Program-made: the position numbers and the translations under genes
Shown here: piece after piece, positions 1 to 5,597 of the stretch
Layout of the letters: each line of letters begins with the position of its first letter
Numbering within the stretch: the stretch's first letter is position 1
The notes under the pieces: generated by a model
Database searches by the model: none
Told to the model about the DNA's origin: nothing
Seen by the model: only the letters and a program-made list of their open reading frames with translations
Source: a bacterium
Lineage (GTDB): Bacteria > UBP7 > UBA6624
Assembly: GCA_014384545.1 (NCBI GenBank)
Contig: JACNFQ010000086.1
Coordinates: forward strand, 1 to 7,069
Direction of reading: 5' to 3'
DNA length: 7,069 bases

Positions 1-1
1 G

Positions 2-484
2 GAGTTCCTCCTTTCCCAGCCCGTCAACCCAAGGGCGATCGTTTGGGGGAAATACATCTCTGCTACCCTTGCTCTCTTCTTGATCCAATCGCTCCCCCTT
101 ATGGGACTTGCTTGGCTTTCTCGCATCGGTGGTGTTGATTTGGGTCATTTGGGGGCGGGGTTGTTCGGCCTACTTCTACTCAGTGGTGCCTTGGTTGCTT
201 TGGGGCTTTTCCTCTCTTCGCTGACCGACAGCCCCCTGACTGCTCTCTTGGTCACTTGGCCTCTCTTTATTCTCTTGTGGACAGCCGGTTTTGCTCAAGC
301 AGGAGTGGGAGCATTCTCTGAAGAAGGTTGGGCACGAATTGTGGGGCTCTTCGATCTGCAGGGAAGAATGAGTGGATTTACCCAAGGCGTTATCAACTTT
401 GAGGATATGGTCTTCTTGATTGCATTCGCTCTCTTCTGGGTCTTTATGACCCGAAGGAGTTTGGAGGCTCAGGGGTGGAAATGA
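2..484 (+). CDS. ABC-2 type transporter permease, GldF-like (C-terminal part, cut by left edge)
   Basis: The reading frame is open from the left edge (first full codon at base 2) to TGA at 482-484, giving 160 residues of the C-terminal part. The first visible residues (EFLLSQPVNPRAIVWGKYIS) match the cytoplasmic segment of ABC-2 permeases, where a 'LL..PV....vlGK' stretch leads into a membrane helix. Hydrophobic segments follow at about fragment residues 18-38, 47-68, 74-93 and 137-153, and the protein ends in a basic cytoplasmic tail (TRRSLEAQGWK). It should form the membrane channel of an ABC exporter. Its ATPase partner is not in the window and would be expected just upstream. The stop overlaps the start of the next gene by ATGA at 481-484, so the two are probably translationally coupled. 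Family assignment rests on the membrane pattern, the motif near the edge and the two genes that follow. The substrate is unknown. A possible TTG start at 80 is internal and should not be taken as the true start. Confidence 0.82.
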   Translation, partial: EFLLSQPVNPRAIVWGKYISATLALFLIQSLPLMGLAWLSRIGGVDLGHLGAGLFGLLLLSGALVALGLFLSSLTDSPLTALLVTWPLFILLWTAGFAQAGVGAFSEEGWARIVGLFDLQGRMSGFTQGVINFEDMVFLIAFALFWVFMTRRSLEAQGWK

Positions 485-1920
485 AACGATTCCTTGCGCC
501 CCTTGCCCTCCTTTCTTCAGGATGTGCACTTTGGTTCATTGTCCAAGGACAAGGGCTTGGAGAGAGTGCTCTCTTTTGGAGTTTGGTCACCGCGTTGGTT
601 GCGGGTATTGCACTGTTGGGGCAACGCACGCCCGAATCCTCGTGGTTGGGTCAAGCACCTCTTTCTGGAATGGGTCTACTTGTGGCAATCCTTGGGGTTG
701 CTCTTGCTTCAGCCCATCCCATGGAATGGGATTGGACGAAGAATAGGGTAGAGAGTCTTGCTCCTGAAACGATCGCTCTCTTGGAGAGTTTAGAGGAGGA
801 TGTGGAAGCAACTCTCTTCTTCTTGGAGATGGGTATGGGTCGGACCGAAGCCGAATCACTCTTTGAGAAAGCGTCCCGATTCTCTCCCCACCTAAAGTGG
901 CGCATGGTTAATCCCCGCCGCGAGCCCTTACTTACGAACGAACTGGGGGCAAGAGAAGGAACGATTCTTCTCCAATCTAAGGGGCGCACTTCCCGGATGA
1001 ATGCGATTGATGAAGAAGCACTATCAAACGCCTTGTTAGGGCTTAGAGGTTCTCGGCGGATTGCTTGTTTTTCCAGAGGTCATGGTGAGCCACCCCTCCA
1101 CGGAGATGAGGGGCTTGGAATCTCTCGTTATCTCCTCCAAGAAAAGGGGATTGGGACGGCTGATGTTGACCTTTTCAAGAGACCCGAAGTGGGGTGTGAT
1201 GTGCTCATTCTTGTCGGTCCAACGGGCGTTTTCCAAGCCCCCGAACTTGAGACACTTTCTACCCTGATGAATGAGATAGGTCTAGTCATTCTCTTTGAGC
1301 CTGGAATGGGGGAACGATACCCCTTATTGGATTGGTTGGAAGGGAATGGATTGATGACGAGCATTTGGCCCGTCCTAGATCCATTATCCCAAGAAATGGG
1401 GTTTCATCCTTTCCAAGTGTTGGCGCTTTCTGATGCGCTGGGGAAACACCCCATCACAAGTGGTATTGCTGAAAACCTCGTTTTGTCTGTCGTCGCTGTC
1501 GTAGGAGCCGATGAAAACTGGGAATCAACACCTTTGGTCCTTTCCGGAGATTGGACTTGGGAAGAGACCGACCTAGAGGCAGATGAAGCTCAGTTTGATG
1601 AAGGAGAACGGAATGGTCCCTTGCCCCTGGCGCTTGCTGCTGTTGAGGGAGATAAGAGAGTCGTCTTGGTTGGTGATCATGATTTCGTAACCGACCAAGT
1701 GATGGAAGCGATACCCTCTTCGGGAGACCTCTTCTTGGGAATGGTTCGGTGGAGTATTGGAAAGGGAGAAATCGTCGCATTACCACCTCGAGACAGAGGT
1801 CTTGCTCCCCTCTCCTTGAAAGCAGGGGATGTCCGCAGATTGGGTTTCCTCTATGCTGGTGCCATTCTGCTCTTGTTGGGGCACGGTTTGGGTACCCATA
1901 TTGCGAGGAGGCGTCGATGA
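481..1920 (+). CDS. GldG / ABC_transp_aux-family auxiliary protein of an ABC transporter
   Basis: This 479-residue protein is the probable extracytoplasmic partner of the preceding permease. Hydrophobic helices lie at about residues 5-21, 31-47 and 63-78. They are followed by a segment (NRVESLAPETIALLESLEED) that matches the 'SLsp.T..lL..L...V' opening of GldG-type domains. The family's central signature is visible as EEALSNALLGL at 178-188 and the GHGE loop at 200-203, with a Rossmann-like strand and 'VGPTGVFQAPELE' around 241-257. A last membrane helix (455-470) ends in THIARRRR, placing the bulk of the protein outside the cytoplasm. ATG 481 is chosen over GTG 475 because it gives the ATGA overlap with the permease stop and has AGGGG at 471-475 at a suitable distance. 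In Bacteroidota, GldG works with GldA and GldF in gliding; in other phyla the same arrangement has no established substrate. Family call is firm, function is not. Confidence 0.85.
   Translation: MKRFLAPLALLSSGCALWFIVQGQGLGESALFWSLVTALVAGIALLGQRTPESSWLGQAPLSGMGLLVAILGVALASAHPMEWDWTKNRVESLAPETIALLESLEEDVEATLFFLEMGMGRTEAESLFEKASRFSPHLKWRMVNPRREPLLTNELGAREGTILLQSKGRTSRMNAIDEEALSNALLGLRGSRRIACFSRGHGEPPLHGDEGLGISRYLLQEKGIGTADVDLFKRPEVGCDVLILVGPTGVFQAPELETLSTLMNEIGLVILFEPGMGERYPLLDWLEGNGLMTSIWPVLDPLSQEMGFHPFQVLALSDALGKHPITSGIAENLVLSVVAVVGADENWESTPLVLSGDWTWEETDLEADEAQFDEGERNGPLPLALAAVEGDKRVVLVGDHDFVTDQVMEAIPSSGDLFLGMVRWSIGKGEIVALPPRDRGLAPLSLKAGDVRRLGFLYAGAILLLLGHGLGTHIARRRR
1906..1911 (+). promoter_or_regulatory. 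Ribosome binding site of the DUF4340 gene
   Basis: AGGAGG lies 5 nt before the ATG at 1917, inside the last codons of the GldG-like gene. It is one of the clearest Shine-Dalgarno sites in the window and decides the start of the DUF4340 gene at 1917. The frame is also open upstream of this ATG, but those codons lie within the GldG-like gene. Confidence 0.75.
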
Positions 1921-3158
1921 ATAAAGGGATGAAACGGTGGCTTTTTCCAGCCATTTTCCTCTTGATTGGTTTGGCTTTTCTCCACCAATCTCTAAAGGAA
2001 AGCAACAACTCGGGTATTCGCTTTGTAGAGCATTCTCAACCGAACGAAATCCTCTTGTTTTCGGGATTAGACGGCACTGAAATCCACTACAGGAAGCTAG
2101 GGGACGAATGGGTATTGGCTGCACCCGCGGGTTACACATTGGATCGTTTGGTCCTTAGAGACATATTGGAAGCTCTAGCCCACCTAGAACCCCAAGACCC
2201 TTTCCCCCCCAAAGAGGGTTTGGAAGCGTATGGATTGGGTCCTGAAGCTTGGGAAGTGAAGATTAGGCGGGGATTTGATGAAGTTGTCTTTAGGGTGGGA
2301 ATGGGGGCAGGTGGGATGAGTGGTTATCTCCGATTTGCCGGGGGTGAAGAGGGAGTATTTCCCATCAGCCGTCGGTTGCCTCGCTTGTTGGGTCTGACTG
2401 AAGGAGATTTCGTGGACCGAACTCTCCTCCGCACGCCCCCTGAGGAAGTCCAGGCGATACGGATTGTGGTGGGAGGTCCTGTAGAAGGTTTCTTACCCCT
2501 TGAATCCTGGCAAGAACACCGACTCCTTTGGGATATCCAGAGAGGCGAACGAGGAGAGTGGATCGACTTGATGGGCGACCGTGCCTTATCTCCTGCTCGA
2601 ACTGAGAGGTTGTTGGGGATGATTCTTAGTTTGGAGGGGAAGACACTCCTGCACAGAGATTTCTTAGGGGCTCCTTCAATCCAAGTCATCCTCTTTACAG
2701 AAGGGGATGAGAAAGTGGTCTTGGGATTGAACCCAGAGGGAGCGGGGTGGGGCGGGTGGGGAGAGGATTTCTCAGGCTTTGGGTTGGGGGAGTGGGAACC
2801 TGAATTGTGGGATTGGCATCCCCACGACCTAGATCGTTTGGCGCTCATCGAACAGAGAGCGCAAGGGCTCATCTATGAAAGCGGAGGAGTATCGGTAGAC
2901 CCAGAGACCACGGGGAGCACTCTCCATGCCGCACTCACAGCTCGTTGGCCGACTGAATCCACCGCTGCAGAACCCCCTATTGCTGCGCCCATTGTCCTTC
3001 TGGCAAAAAAGGGAGGAGATTGGGAGATGACCATCCGATTTTGGCCCTCAGAAAGAATCCTACAAATCGCAGGGGGGGGGACATTCCTCCTTCCTCCATC
3101 TTGGTGGTTGGATTGGGAGTCGGGGTGGGAGGCATCTGGGTTTCTTATAAGGGAATGA
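1917..3158 (+). CDS. DUF4340 domain-containing membrane-anchored protein
   Basis: A 413-residue protein with a short basic N-terminus (MNKGMKR) and one membrane helix at about residues 8-22; the rest is predicted to face the periplasm. After the helix comes the DUF4340 pattern: a strand-rich 'ILLFSGLDGTEIHYRKLGDEWVL' type segment, a 'LVLRDILEALAHLE' helix, then YGLGPEAWEVKI and VFRVGMG with a polar strand ending in FVDRTLL. DUF4340 proteins regularly follow the ABC permease and GldG-type genes and are thought to be part of the same complex, with no known biochemical activity. The start is ATG 1917, giving an ATGA overlap with the preceding stop. A region around residues 275-300 is unusually rich in Gly and Trp (WGGWGED, FGLGEWEPELWDW). 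The coding sequence there is a dense G-tract region. Near the end lies a G9 run that could cause length variation. The last residues (GFLIRE) run into the next gene with another ATGA overlap. Confidence 0.8.
   Translation: MNKGMKRWLFPAIFLLIGLAFLHQSLKESNNSGIRFVEHSQPNEILLFSGLDGTEIHYRKLGDEWVLAAPAGYTLDRLVLRDILEALAHLEPQDPFPPKEGLEAYGLGPEAWEVKIRRGFDEVVFRVGMGAGGMSGYLRFAGGEEGVFPISRRLPRLLGLTEGDFVDRTLLRTPPEEVQAIRIVVGGPVEGFLPLESWQEHRLLWDIQRGERGEWIDLMGDRALSPARTERLLGMILSLEGKTLLHRDFLGAPSIQVILFTEGDEKVVLGLNPEGAGWGGWGEDFSGFGLGEWEPELWDWHPHDLDRLALIEQRAQGLIYESGGVSVDPETTGSTLHAALTARWPTESTAAEPPIAAPIVLLAKKGGDWEMTIRFWPSERILQIAGGGTFLLPPSWWLDWESGWEASGFLIRE
2738..2761 (+). other. Putative G-quadruplex motif inside the DUF4340 gene (coding strand and mRNA)
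   Basis: Five G tracts occur in 24 nt: GGG at 2738-2740, GGGG at 2744-2747, GGGG at 2749-2752, GGG at 2754-2756 and GGGG at 2758-2761. The last four are separated by single T, C and T bases. Single-base loops are the class known to form the most stable parallel quadruplexes. Another three-tract cluster follows at 2781-2796. The motif encodes Gly/Trp codons (GAGWGGWGE), so it may be only a by-product of protein composition and G-rich codon choice. Confidence 0.55.
3072..3080 (+). repeat. G9 homopolymer tract near the 3' end of the DUF4340 gene
   Basis: Nine consecutive G bases encode three Gly codons in the DUF4340 frame. It is the longest homopolymer in the window and the type of tract prone to slippage in replication and to base-calling error. 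Adding one G would move the DUF4340 frame into the frame of the downstream YdjC-like gene, which is open all the way from the tract to the stop at 3904. Confidence 0.7.
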
Positions 3159-3904
3159 AGAGAGTCATCATTGCCGCTGGGGACTTGGGTCTATCGCCGC
3201 AAATAGATAAGGGCATTTTGGAGGGGGCAAAATCGGGGATTATCTCTGCAACCAGTGTACTCGTCACGGGGCGAAAAGCTTTTGGTCTTAGACAACTCTC
3301 AAAGTTAGGAGTATCGTTAGGTTTACAACTCAACCTGACATTAGGGATGCCTCTATCGGGGAAGAGTGCACGGTCGTTGTTGAATCCCCGGAAAAAAGAG
3401 TTTTGGCGGAGTGGGAGAGAAGTCATAAGAGCCGGAAAAAGAAAAGCGATTCAAACGGAGTTCTTGACCCAGTTACGCCGAGCAAAAGCACTCTTTGGCC
3501 CCACTTGGATTACGACTCATGACTACATCTCCCTTCACCCCTCACTCTTTGAAATCCTCTTGGAGATCGCTCAAGAAGAGGGGTTGGCTGTACGGGCACT
3601 CGCCCCATGGCAGATTGAGCCGATTCGTGAAGCAGGGCTGTGGTGCCCAGACCACATATCAAGTGCATTCCGTGAAGAGCCCGGCATTACAGTAGGTGGG
3701 CTCTTGGAGATTCTGGATTCATTGGAAGAAGGGACAACAGACTTGTTGTGCCATCCAGGGTTCTTGCCCAAGGATCTCTTGGGGAAAACATCCTATACAT
3801 GGCAAAGAGATATTGAACTCTCTACACTGACGAACGAGAAGATTAGAGAGAGACTGACTTTGCCTGAAAGCCCCATCACACTGACTGGGTTTTCCCCTCA
3901 GTAG
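3155..3904 (+). CDS. YdjC/ChbG-family carbohydrate deacetylase-like protein with altered active site
   Basis: A 249-residue protein, the usual length for the family. Matching features are the N-terminal MKRVIIAAGDLGLSP (family NADDFGLS), KGILEGAKSGIISATSVL (family 'rGIieA...GivtstSlM'), LGLQLNLTLGMPLS (family 'GlHlnLt.G.pl'), TTHDYISLHPSL (family 'DsHqHvHlhP'), and the C-terminal CHPGF with YTWQRDIELSTLT. Known members use a metal bound by Asp, His, His to remove acetyl groups from sugars such as chitooligosaccharides. Here the metal Asp is kept (D10) and one His is kept (H122). The preceding catalytic Asp is Gly (G9), and the first metal His is Gln (Q58). H200 of the HPG motif is present. 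Loss of normal deacetylase activity is therefore likely but inferred. ATG 3155 overlaps the previous stop by ATGA and has no well-spaced Shine-Dalgarno site, suggesting coupling. HpnK-like proteins of hopanoid clusters belong to the same family and are an alternative name; nothing here supports hopanoid synthesis. Confidence 0.78.
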   Translation: MKRVIIAAGDLGLSPQIDKGILEGAKSGIISATSVLVTGRKAFGLRQLSKLGVSLGLQLNLTLGMPLSGKSARSLLNPRKKEFWRSGREVIRAGKRKAIQTEFLTQLRRAKALFGPTWITTHDYISLHPSLFEILLEIAQEEGLAVRALAPWQIEPIREAGLWCPDHISSAFREEPGITVGGLLEILDSLEEGTTDLLCHPGFLPKDLLGKTSYTWQRDIELSTLTNEKIRERLTLPESPITLTGFSPQ

Positions 3905-3910
3905 GGGTTT

Positions 3911-3914
3911 AGGA
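3911..3914 (+). promoter_or_regulatory. Probable ribosome binding site of map
   Basis: AGGA lies 7 nt before the ATG at 3922, in the only intergenic gap of the window (3905-3921). The gap is too short to hold a complete promoter of its own. Any separate promoter for the map-ddl-argS part would have to lie inside the YdjC-like gene, and I see no convincing one. Confidence 0.5.
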
Positions 3915-3921
3915 TTTCCTT

Positions 3922-4725
3922 ATGAGTCTCCGAACCTCCCGCGCCCTTCGCCCTGAAGACCACGATAAGATTCGAGAAAGTGGTGTCATGACTGGGGAGA
4001 TTCTGGATGCCCTTCGCCCCCTCATCAAGCCCGGAATCACGACGATGGAAATTGAAGACTCCGCCTTGATGGAGGTCAGGGCACGAGGAGCCAAAGCGTC
4101 ATTTCGTGGGTATCGTGGCTTCCCCTTTGCTACTTGTATCAGCGTCAACGATGACTTCGTCCATGGATATCCCTCTGATAGGGTTTTAAAATCGGGAGAT
4201 ATTGTGACCGTAGATATGGGGGTTCTTTGGAAAGGGTATCATTCCGATTCGGCCTATACATTTCCCGTGGGAGATCTCTCTCCTAAGGTCATCTCGTTTC
4301 TAGATTCCGTGTGGGAGTCCCTTTACGCCTCGATTGCCGAAGCAAAACCCGGATCGAGAGCGGGCGAGGATGTGGGTCGAGCGTGTGAAGAGGTGGTCCT
4401 TTCTGATGGCTATCAAGTCAGCCATGAACTTATGGGGCATGGTATTGGAACAACTCTCCATAAGGAACCCCATATTCCTAATTACCGTACGAGGGTCCCT
4501 TCAATGAACGCCAAGTTGCAGAAGGATGAGGCGATTGCTATTGAGATTATGGCTTCGATGGGAGACCCCTCTACGTTCCAGAAAAGAGATGGCTGGACAT
4601 TATGTACCAAAGATGGTAGTTTGACCGCCCATTATGAACATACCCTCTTTGTCAAAGAGAACCCCGAAATCTTGACGAGTTCTCCCTTGTGGGAACGACC
4701 ACCTAGCGAACTCTCTTGCGCGTAA
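3922..4725 (+). CDS. map: Methionine aminopeptidase, type I
   Basis: A 267-residue cytoplasmic enzyme that removes the initiator methionine from new proteins; the length fits a type I enzyme without an N-terminal extension. All five metal ligands are present: D98 and D109 (TVDMG ... GYHSDSAYTF), H173 in GHGIG, E208 in IEIM and E239 in HYEHT. The two substrate-site histidines are also there, H81 (VHGYP) and H180 (LHKEP), as is the Cys of the TCISVN segment (C72). Spacing matches the E. coli enzyme closely. Small deviations are Ile in place of the usual Pro after the E208 ligand and His in place of the common Gln before YEH; neither touches a ligand. The start ATG follows AGGA with good spacing, and the protein begins just before the typical 'I..mr.Ag...' helix, here KIRESGVMTGEIL. 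The 3' end overlaps ddl by 10 nt. The enzyme should be active. Confidence 0.96.
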   Translation: MSLRTSRALRPEDHDKIRESGVMTGEILDALRPLIKPGITTMEIEDSALMEVRARGAKASFRGYRGFPFATCISVNDDFVHGYPSDRVLKSGDIVTVDMGVLWKGYHSDSAYTFPVGDLSPKVISFLDSVWESLYASIAEAKPGSRAGEDVGRACEEVVLSDGYQVSHELMGHGIGTTLHKEPHIPNYRTRVPSMNAKLQKDEAIAIEIMASMGDPSTFQKRDGWTLCTKDGSLTAHYEHTLFVKENPEILTSSPLWERPPSELSCA

Positions 4726-5597
4726 TCGTGGCGGGCGGTGGGTGGGGTTGCGAACGAGATGTAAGCCTCCGATCTGCAAGAGCAGTTTTCTCTGCCCTTA
4801 GGCAGGAGGGTTTTCAACCTGCATTTTTCGACTTGAAGTCTCCCGACGATCTTCCCCGTTTAGCGACACAATCCGAAGGAAACCCCGTCTTTCTCGCTCT
4901 CCACGGAAGGGGAGGGGGGGAAGAGGGGTCCGTTCAGTCTTTCTTGGAGGTAGCCCGGATACCGTTTACTGGATCGGGGGCTCTTTCCAGTGCCCTAGCT
5001 CTAGACAAACGGCGAGCCAAGAGAGTCGTTGCCAAGGCTGGGGTTCCTGTCCTACCTGATACAGAGAAGGAGGAATACCCCCATTTTGAGGGGTTTTCCG
5101 AGGGGTGGGTTATCAAACCTCTGGATGAGGGATCTAGCCAAGGTATACAGATTGTTGCCCCCACGAATCCTTGGCCAAAAATGGGCAACGCTCCTCTCCT
5201 CATTGAACCCCGTGTGGTGGGGAGAGAACTGACTGTGGGGGTTTGTGGAGAAGGAGAGAAGTGCGACGTCTTTTCCCCGATTGAGATTTCACCAAATAGT
5301 GATTTCTACGATAGGAAGGCTAAGTACACCGAAGGGGGTAGCACCTACATCAAATCACCCTCCCTTCCAGAGGGAGTTTCCGCTAAGGTTAGGTCGTTTG
5401 CCCTTGATGCCCACGTCGCCTTGGGATGCAAAGGAGCTACCCGCACCGATTTTCTCCTAGGAAGGGACAACAACCTGTGGTTCTTGGAGTTGAACACCAT
5501 TCCTGGGATGACAGAACTTTCTCTCTTGCCCATGAGTGCCCAAGCCGCTGGTATCTCCTTTCCCCAGTTAGTGAGTAGGATCGTTAGGGCAGCATGA
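4716..5597 (+). CDS. ddl: D-alanine--D-alanine ligase
   Basis: A 293-residue ATP-grasp enzyme that joins two D-alanines for the peptidoglycan stem peptide; slightly shorter than E. coli DdlB (306). Visible motifs are CERDVS with the substrate Glu (E13), LALHGRGGGEEG, DK (K98), IKPLDEGSSQG (K134, S140), the KY pair (K203, Y204), TRTDF (R243, D245) and LELNTIPGMTELSLLPM (E258, N260, S269). These correspond to the E. coli residues with a constant shift in numbering over most of the length, so the enzyme should be functional. The Tyr of KY suggests the D-Ala-D-Ala rather than the D-lactate type. The start is TTG 4716: an in-frame TAG at 4704-4706 blocks anything upstream, and the next candidate (GTG 4728) would remove the first beta strand (RVIV). 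The start lies inside the last codons of map and has no clear Shine-Dalgarno, so initiation probably depends on coupling. The stop overlaps argS by ATGA. Confidence 0.95.
   Translation: MRVIVAGGGWGCERDVSLRSARAVFSALRQEGFQPAFFDLKSPDDLPRLATQSEGNPVFLALHGRGGGEEGSVQSFLEVARIPFTGSGALSSALALDKRRAKRVVAKAGVPVLPDTEKEEYPHFEGFSEGWVIKPLDEGSSQGIQIVAPTNPWPKMGNAPLLIEPRVVGRELTVGVCGEGEKCDVFSPIEISPNSDFYDRKAKYTEGGSTYIKSPSLPEGVSAKVRSFALDAHVALGCKGATRTDFLLGRDNNLWFLELNTIPGMTELSLLPMSAQAAGISFPQLVSRIVRAA
4909..4928 (+). other. G-tract cluster in ddl, possible G-quadruplex
   Basis: GGGG at 4909-4912, G7 at 4914-4920 and GGGG at 4925-4928 give enough guanines for four tracts if the G7 run is split by a one-base loop. The stretch encodes the Gly-rich loop after the conserved ALHG of the ligase, so protein constraint explains part of it. 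It is weaker evidence than the motif at 2738-2761. Confidence 0.3.

Noticed and set aside
1749-1916. Upstream extension of the DUF4340 frame by 56 codons
   Set aside because: It overlaps the GldG-like gene. The membrane anchor directly follows ATG 1917, which has an AGGAGG site 5 nt upstream.
1454-2008. 184-codon open frame on the minus strand
   Set aside because: It lies wholly opposite the GldG-like and DUF4340 genes, has no recognisable domain, and its translation has the low-complexity look of an antisense shadow.
2324-2872. 182-codon open frame on the minus strand, rich in Ser, Pro and Arg
   Set aside because: It is antisense to the DUF4340 gene; its composition is what the complement of a Gly/Trp/Glu-rich coding region gives.
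3020-3154. Upstream extension of the YdjC-like frame as a native N-terminus
   Set aside because: The family opening (MKRVIIA..D.GLS) begins at ATG 3155, and the extension overlaps DUF4340. It is kept only as a possible slippage fusion in the findings.
3894-3910. Small hairpin (CCCCT, 4-nt loop, AGGGG) followed by TTT at the end of the YdjC-like gene
   Set aside because: A 5-bp stem with three T bases is too weak to call a terminator, and the next gene starts only 17 nt after the stop.
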